Of a stretch of 11,801 bases of DNA, positions 1 through 8,612 are shown one piece after another. Under the pieces are notes generated by a model. The model ran no database searches and was not told the DNA's origin. It saw nothing but the letters and a program-made list of their open reading frames with translations. The number at the start of each line of letters is the position of its first letter. Within the stretch, counting starts at the first letter, position 1. The position numbers were made by a program, and so were the translations under genes. Source of the stretch: Scytalidium lignicola (taxonomy: Eukaryota > Ascomycota > Leotiomycetes); contig NCSJ02000641.1 in assembly GCA_002812745.2 (NCBI GenBank), positions 1 through 11,801 of the forward strand. The letters are read 5' to 3'.

Positions 1-57
1 GCCAAAAACCAGCGCACGGGCCGCGTGAGGCCAAAGACCGGCGGATGGGCCGTTAGG
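1..57. repeat. GC-rich edge with two imperfect 29-base direct repeats
   Basis: This stretch is GC- and CpG-rich, unlike the rest of the window. It can be written as two adjacent 29-base units, 1-29 and 30-58. Both begin GCCAAA and share the core GGGCCG, with about two thirds of positions identical. Homology to the gypsy element begins abruptly at about 57-58. The parallel position in copy 2 (about 6719) continues into integrase, so this is a foreign sequence abutting a truncated retroelement. It may be the end of another transposon or a minisatellite that has escaped the C-to-T decay. Only the edge is visible, so the identity is unknown. Confidence 0.5.
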
Positions 58-700
58 ATTTTGTTAATCTAAGTTTTATCTACTATTATTAATATAAACA
101 TTAACTGTCCTTGATTATAAGTAATTCTTTCTTTACTATTAACTAAGACTGCTTTTTACAAGCTTAACTCTTCTTTGTTTATATACTCAGGTTTCCAGTT
201 TAGCATATTAACCCTTCTATTATTAGTTCTTTTAATATGTTAAATCTTAAAATCATATTCTAACAGAGNTTTTTACTTATTTAACTTATCTTATATTCAA
301 ATTCTTTGAAAATATAAAATACTTTAAATTCTAATAATCTATTCATATTTCAANTTTGNTTTTTTAACTTTTACTATGTATATCCTCTACTTCTTTAGTA
401 TATTTACTATTGTTAACAATTCCTTATTATAAATAGGATAATTCTACTTTATTAAACTAAACTTTCTTAAATAATATGCAAGTAGNTTTTTACTTTTATT
501 ACTTATCTTGCTAACTTAAGACTACTCTTAAAGTATAATCTAAAGTATTTATTTTAATTTAAACTAACTTGTTTAAGTTAAAGATTTTAAAACTTTGNTT
601 CTTTTTTAAATACTTTCTTGACTTTGTTAAATACTACTTATTGTTCTTCTTTCTATTTATAAAGTATTTTTTTTTTAGTTAACTTAGTTAATAGTAATAT
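58..700 (-). pseudogene. gypsy copy 1 RNase H and start of integrase, decayed
   Basis: This is the minus-strand counterpart of copy 2 6730-7370, which carries the clear RNase H remnant. The domain would degrade the RNA strand of the RNA:DNA hybrid during reverse transcription. In copy 1 it is dense with stops and can hardly be read except through alignment with copy 2. Five N symbols fall here (269, 354, 359, 486, 598). Deleting those at 269, 354, 359 and 486 restores base-for-base alignment, whereas 598 appears to occupy a real position. The reading ends near 58, just after the region linking RNase H to the integrase N terminus, where the GC-rich edge begins. Confidence 0.75.
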
Positions 701-1560
701 TATTTTCGAATAGTTTTATATAAATTTTTGATAATAATTTACAAATTTTAAGAAGCTTTATAACTCTTTAACTATTCTAAGTATTACTTATTCTTTAATA
801 GCTTTAGTTTTCNTTTTTAATTATCTTAACTTTGTTCTTGAATATAATATATCTTAAAAACTGTACTTCAGTTTTATAAAATTCATACTTCCTTAGTTTA
901 CATTAAAATCCTACTTTTTATAATACTTTAAGTATGATTTTAATATGAATCTTATATTCTTTTAACATTTTCAAATATATTAAGATATTATTTAAATATA
1001 TTATAATAAACTTTTTAAGTATTTTTGAACAATTCTGTTTATAATTCTTTGTATTATAATTAATGCATTTGTTAATCTAAACAATATAACTAATAGCTTA
1101 TATAGTTTATATTTAGTTTTAATAACAACCTTTTTATTTATTCTTTTCCTTTATTCGAATAAAGTTGAATATTGATTATAAATTTAATTTTGTAAAGAAT
1201 TTAACATTTCTAAGCTTATTTCTAATAGTTTTTATTAATAATAATAAATATTAGTCTTTAATTATTCCTTTATTCAAANTTTTTATAGTTTTTACAAAGC
1301 TTACCTTTTAAGTTAGCTAGTTTTTTCATAAATAATAATAATGCTCTTGTTAGAAAGTTCAACTTTTAATATAATCCTCTTTTAACTATTCTATTTAGTT
1401 ATTCNTTTTATTACTTTGTCTTTAGCTATTATTATTAAATATACTAATTTAAATAATAATTAAAACTCCTCTTTTAAATTAATCTTATAATTTTATAACT
1501 AACATTTTAATAATGTTAAGTCTTCTAGTCTTTTCTTGAACAACTTTATTTATTCTTTGT
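700..1560 (-). pseudogene. gypsy copy 1 reverse transcriptase, catalytic Asp pair lost
   Basis: This is the Ty3/gypsy reverse transcriptase on the minus strand, identified through copy 2 (7400-8230) and its own motifs. The palm motif, YLDD in active enzymes, reads YLNN here (codons at 987-998). Both catalytic Asp codons changed GAT to AAT, so the enzyme could not polymerise even without the stops. The spread of the fingers, palm and thumb segments follows copy 2 closely, and the two copies are collinear. N symbols at 813, 1279 and 1405 behave as extra characters when compared with copy 2. The boundaries are approximate. Confidence 0.85.
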
Positions 1561-1744
1561 ATTCTTCAGGAATATGCTTAAAACCTTTATTTTAACTTGA
1601 TTAACCTGAAATCAAACTGATTTCTATATCCTTATTCTTTGGCTAATTAAGTTTAATTACTTGAATAGCTTTAAATTCTCTAACTTTTATAGTTATTATT
1701 AATACTTCTTGTAATTCTTGTAAAAACTTTACTATTTCNTTTTT

Positions 1745-2066
1745 ACTAATCTATTCTTGGATTACTCTTCTGTATTTAAGGTATACTTAATATTATCTTG
1801 AAGTTTTTAATGTAAATTATATAAACATTACTTTCTTTTAGTAACTTTCCTTGATTATCATAGTTATTAGTCTAGNTTTTTACTTTAATACTATACTTTG
1901 TAATAGAACTATCTACAAGCTTAATAAGATAATTATAATCCTTAACTTAAATATTAATATTTAATTTTATTATACTTTCTAATATTATAAAATTTCTTGT
2001 AACTTTAAAATCTGATAATACTTTTATTTTTTGTCTAGTTATAATAACTTCTAAAAATAATATATT
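1745..2066 (-). pseudogene. gypsy copy 1 retroviral-type aspartic protease, decayed
   Basis: This is a minus-strand retropepsin-like domain that would cut Gag-Pol. After a strand reading FLEVIITRQKIKVL comes DFKVT, where active enzymes have DSGAT (or a close variant). The catalytic Asp is kept (codon at 2010-2012), but Ser, Gly and Ala of the flap-like triad changed by transitions to Phe, Lys and Val. Downstream come a segment like LVDSSITKYSI, then IILSIP and KSNPRID, matching the C-terminal half of fungal gypsy proteases. N symbols at 1876 and just outside at 1739 are removable. Copy 2 retains only the second half of this domain. Confidence 0.85.
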
Positions 2067-2890
2067 CTCATTTAAAGCTTTAAGCTTTAATTCTTTAACT
2101 ACTCTTTCCTTTATATTATTAGTAGTTTATCCTTGATCATCTGCTAAGTCTAATGAATGTAGTTAACNTTTTTTACTACTTTTCTTTTACTTTATTTTCT
2201 ATAACTTTTAAAACTTTGTCTTAGATTCTTTTTATCTCATTTTCATTAATACTTAAAATTATTACTTTAACTTTAAGATTTAGAAATTTATTAACTTCCT
2301 CTTAAACTAATGTATAAAATTTAATAATAACTCTTAGTATTAATTGTATACNTTTTTACAAGAAGATCTTTTTCATTTAAAATATTATTATCCTTCTTTT
2401 ATTCGAATATCATAGTCCTTTTTACTAGTTTAAATCTTTTCCAAACTAGTTACTTAATAGTTTTCTTATCTAGTATCTACTAGTTATATCTTAACAAGTA
2501 GTTTTATTACTTAACTTTTAATAATCAAAGTATTATGTTTACTTATAATTTATTTTAAGTAAGTATAATCATTTTACACTTTCTTTTAATAACTAAAACC
2601 AAATTATCTTATTCAAACAATAATTCGTTGGTTATTTTAATTTTTTACTAAAAGATCTTACTTTCACTTTATTTAAGAAGTTATATAATATACTAACATT
2701 TTAAGTATTTGTATTTAATATAATAATATATATATAGTTAAAGTTAATCCTTGACATTAAATAATTCTTTTATTATATTTCTTCTTAAGTATATTAAGTT
2801 TATAAATGCTCTTATACTAAGTACANTCTTTTCTAGCTTTCTTATAATTTAATAGTAAACTTTTTTTGTTTTAGAATACTTATAATATTT
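2067..2890 (-). pseudogene. gypsy copy 1 Gag-protease linker, unrecognised
   Basis: This minus-strand stretch lies between the nucleocapsid zinc knuckle and the protease of copy 1. It is presumably part of the same gag-pol reading frame. I recognise no domain. The readable pieces are rich in Lys, Glu and Leu, for example around 2065-2110. The rest is AT-rich with stops in all frames and three N symbols (2168, 2352, 2826). Copy 2 does not extend this far, so there is no second copy to align. I see no gene on the plus strand here. Confidence 0.5.
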
Positions 2891-3810
2891 ATACTTATAA
2901 TTGTTATTTATTTTCTTTTATCTTAATGACTATGAGTAAAATTCTTAAGAAGTTTACATTTGAAATATAACTTCTTTTTCTTTTAATCTTTTAACTTTTC
3001 TAAGTTAATTCTAAATGAATTTCCTTTTTCTTTAAACTTTTGATTTTTGCCTTTTCAAGGTTTTTCCTTCTTAATTATGTTCAAGTCTATAAAATCTTCT
3101 TTATTAATTAATGTTAATTTTTAGTTTATCTTTTTTCTTATAAAGGAATATTATTTTCTCTTTTCAAGCTTCTTTTTATAAATTCAATTATTAAACTTTA
3201 TAGATTTGACAATCATTTTTTCTAACATGTTTAACTATTTATTTAACTTGAATATATTATTCTTAACCTCTTCTTTAAATCCTTTATAATAAACTGCTTT
3301 AAGAGCTTTATCTTATTATCCTGTCTAAACTGTATATTATTTAAACTCTACTGTATAAACTAAAGTTAGTTAACCTCTTTATTTCAGAAATAAAAGCTTA
3401 TACTCAACATTTCTCTTTATATTTATACTGTTATATACTTCTTTAATAATTACTTAAAAGTTATTAAAATCTGAAAATATATTATATATCTTTTATTATT
3501 AAGCTTTTACTTTGTCTTAATAAGTTATAAAGTTGTTTAAGTATAATTAAAACTAATCAAAAACTATTTTTATAAAATTTAATATTATTTAAAGAACCTT
3601 ATCTTCTTCTTTATCAAATTTATCTTTATTAAACTTGAAGAAGATTATAACTTATACTTTAAACTTTTAAAGCTTAAACTTATTTCTTGTAAATAATGTT
3701 AAAAGTAATACTTTTAAAGATTTTACCTTTACTTTATCTCTTTTATTATTTGTTATAACTTCACTTTTTATGTTAGTATAATTTATTAAGTTATACTTAC
3801 TTTTTCATAT
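2890..3810 (-). pseudogene. gypsy copy 1 Gag with zinc-knuckle remnant
   Basis: This is a minus-strand Gag, the structural protein that forms the virus-like particle and binds RNA. The retrotransposon-gag core is readable at about 3500-3660, with FKFNKDKFDKEEDKVL followed by a stop where Trp is expected, then LYLNNFITY. A second block at about 3200-3450 includes NVEYKLLFLKQ-like and KALKAVYYKGFKEEVKNNIF segments, typical of fungal gypsy Gag. The nucleocapsid knuckle at about 2925-2972 is degenerate: YFKCKLLKNFTHSH against an expected CxxCxxxGHxxxxC. One Cys remains, the first Cys reads Tyr, and the Gly and His are lost. The true start cannot be fixed; the frame is open back to about 3808. The calls rest on family patterns. 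Confidence 0.85.
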
Positions 3811-3901
3811 ACAACTTATATTCAAGTAATAATGTTTAAAATGTTATAAAACCCTTAATCATTAACATATAATATAAGCTTAATCACTTTATAAATTTAT
3901 T

Positions 3902-4182
3902 TGTAAAATAAGCTGATTAGAGTTTTATAAAGTAGTAAGTATATTATAGAGTTATAGCTTAAATTGAATATGAAGTTCTTAATTAAAGCTTAAAGAGTAT
4001 GTTNCTTATATAAACAATATTATTCTTTAAATCTAATTAGTCTAACTTAGTATAATCTTATACTCTTTATACTAGTATAAACCTCTTGTATAAGTTATAT
4101 AACTTAACATTCCGCCGACTGTTGATGCTTTATAAGTTGTTACCTAGCGCTTTATCAAGTTATAACAATAAGACTTATAATA
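3902..4182 (-). repeat. LTR of gypsy copy 1 (5' LTR)
   Basis: Read on the minus strand, it begins TATTATAAG, which matches TGTTATAG at the start of the LTR at 4388-4701 allowing a G-to-A change. It ends CTTATTTTACA, where the other LTR ends CTTACCCTATG. Internal blocks shared by both include the stretch around GTTATAACTTGATAAAGC and AAGCTTTAATTAAGAAC. No polypurine tract lies to its right, which supports a 5' LTR position next to Gag on its left. A small CpG-containing patch (4112-4128) has survived here. The length, about 281 bases, differs from its partner by small indels. I recognise no primer-binding site downstream of it. Confidence 0.65.
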
Positions 4183-4387
4183 TAAAAGTATAAGTTATAA
4201 TTATAATATTCTTTAATTGAAAAAAGACAATATTAATAAGATAAATATTAAGTATTTTATAAGATAATCTTACTTATTAATTGTTAAATTTATTATTAGT
4301 TAATTATCTTAATTTATCCTTAATAATGTTTGCTTTTCTTTAAAGAGTAAATGTTTATATATTATAAGACTACTTACAGCATAATTA
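4183..4387. other. Spacer between the two gypsy copies, nothing recognised
   Basis: These roughly 205 AT-rich bases separate the 5' LTR of copy 1 from the 3' LTR of copy 2. There is no open frame, no domain remnant, and no convincing terminal inverted repeat. Several AATAAGAT / ATCTTATT-like words recur in both orientations, which is expected in such AT-rich DNA. Both gypsy copies lack one end, so target-site duplications cannot be tested. Confidence 0.5.
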
Positions 4388-4701
4388 CATAGGGTAAGTC
4401 TAGTCACTCTTATAAGGTTTATGTAGAAGTAAGACATTTAAGGTTATAGTAAACAAGTATATATAGTAAAGTTATAACTTAAGTTAAACATAAGGTTTTT
4501 AACTAAAGCTTAAGGAACATGTTCTTATATAGACAAATGAGCACTTCAACTGTATAGACTAGTATAAACTTGTATAACTATATGTCCTTATCTACTTTTA
4601 TATACTAAAGCTTATCATATAACCTAGTACTTTACTAGTCATAGACTTTTTATAAGCTACTCCTTAGTGCTTATCAGGTTATAACAGTAAGAACTATAAC
4701 A
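4388..4701 (-). repeat. 3' LTR of gypsy copy 2
   Basis: On the minus strand it starts TGTTATAG directly after a purine-rich tract (4702-4720) and ends with CTTACCCTATG. The matching end of the other LTR, CTTATTTTACA, implies an original ...CA terminus. Similarity to 3902-4182 is visible in several blocks, with transitions and small indels. TG at the start, the adjacent polypurine tract and the position 3' of integrase together identify a 3' LTR. The end near 4388 is set by alignment only and could be off by several bases. Confidence 0.65.
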
Positions 4702-4720
4702 CTATCCTCTTTTTATCCTA
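4702..4720 (-). other. Polypurine tract of gypsy copy 2
   Basis: The minus strand reads TAGGATAAAAAGAGGATAG immediately upstream of the TGTTATAG LTR start. It is almost all purine. In LTR retrotransposons this tract resists RNase H and primes plus-strand DNA synthesis. Its exact abutment with the LTR start supports both calls. Confidence 0.6.
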
Positions 4721-4854
4721 ACATTATCTTAACACTTAACTAGCAACATCAAACAATCTTCATTATTCTTTAACTATGCTTTTTATCTATCATATCATAT
4801 AAATACTAAACTCACCTTCGTAAAGTAGAAAAGATAAAAACAATAGGTTTTAAA

Positions 4855-5229
4855 ATGTCCTCCCTTTGTTATTATTGCAAAAAGAATAAAAAGTCCTATC
4901 ATCACTCTTTTAATTCTCTAAAGTACTTTGAATGCACTTATTATAACAGTCATTGCAAACTCTTTAAACTATTCCTTAAAGAAATAGATCACTATCTTAA
5001 GGAAGAGTAACACTTAGAACAAGAAGAAAAGAAAGCCCTTGCCAAAGTCCTAAGGCTTCAGAAGCTCTGTCATTATATAAAGAACAACACTTAGTTTATG
5101 ATTTTTAAAGGCATTTTCACTATAGAAGAATTAGAAGAAATTGAAGAAAAGGAAAGGTTAAAAAAGGAAAAGCTAAATTCCTTAGTCTTTACCAAGGACT
5201 TATTATATCCTCTTGATGAAGACAAGTAA
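4855..5229 (+). pseudogene. Antisense ORF in the chromovirus: degenerate Zn(II)2Cys6-like cluster plus charged helix
   Basis: This is a 125-codon frame from ATG 4855 to TAA 5227-5229, broken by in-frame TAA at codon 52 (5008) and TAG at codon 80 (5092). Both are explainable as Gln codons, or a Trp codon, changed by transition. The N terminus has Cys at 5, 8, 27 and 34 and Tyr (TAT/TAC) at 15 and 24. Reading those Tyr as former Cys (TGT/TGC) gives C-x2-C-x6-C-x8-C-x2-C-x6-C, the spacing of the fungal Zn(II)2Cys6 binuclear cluster. Residues 44-112 are rich in Glu, Lys and Leu (LEQEEKKALAKVLRLQK; ELEEIEEKERLKKEK) and probably form a coiled coil. It lies on the strand opposite pol, between the 3' LTR and the chromodomain, converging with pol and ending about 60-90 bases from it. 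A TATAAATA box-like word lies at 4798-4805. The role is unknown: an accessory element protein is an inference, and a captured host zinc-cluster fragment is the alternative. Confidence 0.6.
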
Positions 5230-5289
5230 CATTCCTCAGTTGACCCCTTTATACTAAGTACTAACGTTGTCAATCCTTTACTTATCTTA

Positions 5290-5510
5290 TTAACTTAATT
5301 AATTCCTCCTCTTAAGAATCCTTTTTAACTAGAGTTTGATAATAATTCTTTACTATCTCTTTAACATTCTTCAGATGTTCAATAAGTTCTTATGAATTGT
5401 CTGATTCTGGAAATCCTTTTTATTTAACCAAATACTAAATCTTCTTATATTAGTATTTATAATCTAAAATTTTCTCAACTATCTACTCCTTATCAAGTTG
5501 TGATTTGACC
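5290..5510 (-). pseudogene. gypsy copy 2 C-terminal chromodomain
   Basis: This is a minus-strand segment at the end of pol. It reads IVEKILDYKY, stop, YKKI, stop, YLVK, stop, KGFPESDNS. The stops sit where Trp, Arg, Glu or Trp residues are expected, and the segment matches the chromodomain core. In chromoviruses this domain binds methylated histone H3 tails and steers integration towards heterochromatin. At least two conserved Trp positions, the expected W of the KWKG motif and the W after DNS, are now stops. Pol ends near 5290-5330, so it converges with the plus-strand ORF ending at 5229. Confidence 0.85.
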
Positions 5511-5519
5511 TTTATACTT

Positions 5520-6740
5520 AGTGTTAACAATGCATTCTTAAGTATTAGTTTTAGTAATACTGTATGAAATACAAGATGTATTCTTATAACTTTTAATAGT
5601 TTTAATTTGATTATTACTAGTTTATAAACTTCCTTAACCTTAAATAGTCTTAACTTTACAAAGTTAAGTATATTACTTAGTCTTTTTGTTCATAGATTTT
5701 TTTGTCAAAAGTAAACTTTATCCTTCTTTTTATACATAAGTTCTACATTACATTTCTCATTATAACATGCTTTCATTTATTCTTTTACAAATTATATTGC
5801 ATTTCTTAATTTAACATGTATTTTATACAGTTTCTCTACTAACTTATCAATTAAGTCAAATGACAATCATAGTTTAACACTTATTCAAAACCTATCAAGT
5901 TCCCTTTTATAATTTACATAAAATAATGTAAATCCTGTTATTTCATACTTTAAGCTGTTATAAGCTAATTATGTTAATAGTAATAACTTATACTAATTAT
6001 CTTGCTTATAATCTACATAACATTATAAATATACTTTCAATGTCTAGTTCAATCTTTTTGTTTAACCATCAATTTATAAGTAAAATACTGTTAACATTCT
6101 CTTATTAATACTTATATGTTTAATTAAAGTTTCTTAAAACTTCAAGGTAAAGTATATGTCTTGATCAGATATAATACTCTCTAACACCTTAAATGATGTT
6201 ATTACATGTTAAAGAAACACTTCTACAACTTCTTCTACACTTTATATTTCATCTTATAATATAAAGATTATATATTTTATAAACAAGTCTATTATCACCA
6301 AAATACTATTATAGTCCTTTCTTGTTGTTAAGTCTCTTGACTTTAGTAATTTAATAACAAAGTCCTATACTATAGTTTACTATAGTTAGATTAGTATTTC
6401 AGTAGGTTAAAGTGTTCTATAAGGCTTTTACTTTGAGTTCTTTACCCTTTTACAAATATTACATTCCTTAACAACTTCTTTTATTGTTTGTCTTATTCAG
6501 TATAAGTAATAATCTCTTTGGATTTTATAATAAGTTTGTTCAACTCCAAAATACTTATTTTGTAATAATGTATATTATTCTTTTAAGAATTCTTTTAACA
6601 GTTTCTTAAGGATATACAACTTCTTGTCCTTATACTATAACTTGTTAATTTATTCTTATTTATCTTCTTTGAACTTATGTTTAATGTATTCTAGATTTTC
6701 TTTAAATAATTCATTCTGAATTTTGTCAATTTAATCCTTA
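5520..6740 (-). pseudogene. gypsy copy 2 integrase (zinc-binding domain, DDE core, C-terminal domain)
   Basis: This minus-strand integrase would insert the cDNA into the genome. The N-terminal zinc-binding region ends in CNICKRVKNSK at about 6430-6470, giving the CxxC of an HHCC finger. The core then follows: DFVIKLLKS with the first Asp (6362-6364), SDQD with the second Asp (6164-6166), and DG-stop-TKRLN. In that last motif active enzymes have Glu, but here the codon is AAA (6056-6058), so the catalytic Glu became Lys. The spacing from the second Asp to this Lys is exactly 35 residues, the D,D(35)E geometry. Then come YNSLKYEITGFTLFYVNY and a basic C-terminal part with YKKKDKVY and VFHTVLLKLI. 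Numerous Trp and Gln stops break it. Confidence 0.92.
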
Positions 6741-7400
6741 TCAACTATTACTGATATAGACATTAACTATCCTTGATTATAAGTAATCCCTTCTTCATTA
6801 TCTACTAAGATTGCTTATTACAAGCTTAATTCCTCTTTGTCTATATATTCTGGTTTTTGATTGAGAATGTCTACTTGTCTATTATCAATTCCTTTAACAT
6901 ATCAAATCTTAAAATCATATTCTAACAAGGTTTCTGCTTACTTAGCTTATCTTATGTTTAACTCCTTGGATATCATAAAGTACTTCAGATTCATATGATC
7001 CATCAGTATCTTTATCTATTCTCTTGTCCTTACTGTATATATTCTCCATTTTCTCAGCATATCTATTATCACTAATAATTCTTTATTATGAATAAAATAG
7101 TTTTGCTTAACTAAGCTAAACTTCTTTGAATAATAAGTAAATGGTTTCTAACCTCTTTGTTCATCTTATTAGCTCAAGACTATACTTAAAGCATAATCTA
7201 ATATATTTATTTTAATTTAAACAAGTCTTTCTAAGTCGAAGATTCTAAGACTTTAGTCTTCCTTGAAAACTTTTTTTAACTACATCAAATACTTCTTGTT
7301 ATTCCTTCCTCTATTTATATAATACATTCTTCTTGGTTAACTCAGTTAATAACAACATTATTCTTGAATAATTCCTTATGAATTTTTAATAATAGTTTAT
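6741..7400 (-). pseudogene. gypsy copy 2 RNase H, first catalytic Asp lost
   Basis: This is a minus-strand Ty3/gypsy RNase H. After the connection LTELTKKN (about 7330) and LRIFD (about 7230), active enzymes have TDASDYA; here it reads INILDYA, with the catalytic Asp changed to Asn (codon 7205-7207). KPFTYYSKKFSLVKQNYFIHNKELLVI follows in pieces and keeps the catalytic Glu in the KELL motif. Further on come MDHMNLKYFM (TDHKNL region) and a degenerate ADALSRR-like end near 6860. Frame changes and stops prevent expression. The plus-strand open frame 7609-7944 just beyond is a shadow. Confidence 0.9.
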
Positions 7401-8400
7401 AAAGCCTAAAAAGCTTTATAATTCTTTAACTATTCTAAGTATTGCTTATTCTCTGATAACTTTAGTTTTTTCCTCAGTTGTCCTAACCTCATTATACATT
7501 ATAATGTGTTCTAAAAACTATACTTCTGTCTTATAGAATTTACATTTCTTTAGCTTACATTAAAAGCTTGCTTTTTATAATACTTTAAGAATAATTTTCA
7601 TATAAACTTTGTATTCCTTTAGTATTTTTGAAAATATTAAGATATCATCTAAATATACTATTATAAACTTTTCCAAGTATTCCTTAATAACCTTGTCTAC
7701 AATCCTTTACATCATAGTGAGTACATTTGTTAATCTAAACAACATGACTAATAACTTAAATAGTCTATATTTAGTCTTAATAACAACTTTCCATTTATCT
7801 CCTTCTTTTATCCTGATAAGGTTGAATGTTGACTATAAATCCAATTTCATGAAGAACTTAACACCTCTGAGCTTATCTTTAGTAGTTTCTATTAATGACA
7901 ATGGATATCAGTTTTTAATTATTCCTTTGTTTAAACCTTTATAATCCTTATAAGGCTTGCCTTTTAAGTTATCTAGTTTCTTTACAAATAATAATAATAC
8001 TCTTACTAGAGAGTTCAACTTCTAGTATAATCCTCTCTTAACTATTCTGTCTAATTATTCTTTTGTTACTTCATCTTCTACTATTGTAATTGAGTATATT
8101 AGCCTAAATAATAACTAGAATCCTTCTTTGAAGTTGATCTTATAATCTTATAACTGACATTTTAACAATATTAAGTCTTCTAGTCTTTCTTTAAATAGCT
8201 TTATTTATTCCTTATATTCTTTGGAAATATACTCAAGACTTTTGTCTTAGCCTGATTAATTCAAAATCAAACTGANTTTTTATATTCTTGATTATAAGCT
8301 AACTAGATTCAATTACATGAATAACTTATAATTCTCTAACCTTTATTACTTTTGTTAATACCCTTTATAGTAATTCTTGTAAAAACTCTATAATCTCTTC
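7401..8400 (-). pseudogene. gypsy copy 2 reverse transcriptase, YLDD retained
   Basis: This is a minus-strand Ty3/gypsy reverse transcriptase. The palm is the best-preserved part of the window: [18 protein letters not shown] (about 7780-7840), then VYLDDILIFSK with both catalytic Asp intact (YLDD codons 7644-7655). LVMLFRLTN corresponds to the family's MPFGLTN region. Upstream, the fingers and the LLKCQL (LPKHQPWDH-like) entry segment at about 8160 are recognisable but broken. Stops fall at expected Trp and Gln codons. One N (8276) is an extra symbol relative to copy 1. This domain supplies the motif that identifies both copies. Confidence 0.93.
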
Positions 8401-8610
8401 TTGCTAGTCAATCCTTAGATTACTTCCTTACATCCAAGATATCCTTAAGATTATTTTAAAGTTCTTAATATAAGTTATATCAAATACTATTTTTTCTTAA
8501 TAACTAACCTTAACCTTTATAGTTACCAGCTTAGTTTCCACTTTAATACTTCTTATTATAAGAAAACTATCTACAAGTTTAATCAGATAATTATAATCCT
8601 TAACTTGAGT
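8401..8610 (-). pseudogene. gypsy copy 2 protease, C-terminal half only
   Basis: On the minus strand it begins VKDYNYLIKLVDS at 8605, immediately inside the MITE junction. It continues to FDITYIKNFKIIL and SNLRID at about 8405. This matches copy 1 at 1745-1950. The catalytic Asp lies upstream of the break and is missing, as are Gag and the 5' LTR. The truncation point is the TA at 8611-8612, not a natural element end. Confidence 0.85.
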
Positions 8611-8612
8611 TA

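Larger units (their letters stand above)
58..4182 (-). mobile_element. Ty3/gypsy retrotransposon copy 1, 5' part (LTR-gag-PR-RT-RNase H), decayed
   Basis: Read on the minus strand, the order is 5' LTR, Gag, zinc-knuckle remnant, protease, reverse transcriptase, RNase H, and then truncation at the very start of integrase. This is the Ty3/gypsy order (RT before integrase). Each domain is recognisable from translated remnants, but every frame is broken by many stops, mostly at expected Trp or Gln codons. The overlap with copy 2 (6730-8610) is nearly gap-free, and the differences are mainly transitions. Copy 1 is more AT-rich than copy 2. It lacks integrase, chromodomain and 3' LTR, and it is dead. 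The assignment to Ty3/gypsy is secure; the exact left boundary is uncertain by a few bases. Confidence 0.9.
4388..8610 (-). mobile_element. Ty3/gypsy chromovirus copy 2, 3' part (PR-RT-RNase H-IN-chromodomain-LTR), decayed
   Basis: On the minus strand this runs from mid-protease (8610) through reverse transcriptase, RNase H, integrase and a C-terminal chromodomain to a polypurine tract and the 3' LTR. Integrase downstream of RT plus a terminal chromodomain defines a Ty3/gypsy chromovirus, a group common in fungal genomes. The 5' LTR, gag and the start of protease are missing. The truncation coincides exactly with the inverted-repeat element at 8611. Stops occur mostly at expected Trp and Gln codons. 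Copy 2 is clearly better preserved than copy 1. An antisense ORF (4855-5229) lies between pol and the LTR. Confidence 0.93.

Noticed and set aside
3875..3901. Primer-binding site next to the 5' LTR of gypsy copy 1
   Set aside because: The bases directly inside the LTR are AT-rich and do not resemble the 3' end of any tRNA I can recognise. Decay may have erased it.
4183..4387. Inverted-repeat element in the spacer, suggested by AATAAGAT/ATCTTATT words
   Set aside because: The pairing is short and scattered, with no defined ends or target duplication. It is expected by chance in such AT-rich sequence.
5091..5273. 60-codon minus-strand open frame beginning at 5273
   Set aside because: It is antisense to the zinc-cluster ORF, has no domain, and its Ser/Phe-rich composition is what the reverse complement of a Glu/Lys-rich coding strand gives. 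It is a shadow.
7609..7944. 111-codon plus-strand open frame
   Set aside because: It is antisense to the best-preserved part of the copy 2 reverse transcriptase (YLDD and RIKEGDKW motifs on the minus strand). It has no domain of its own, so it is a shadow.
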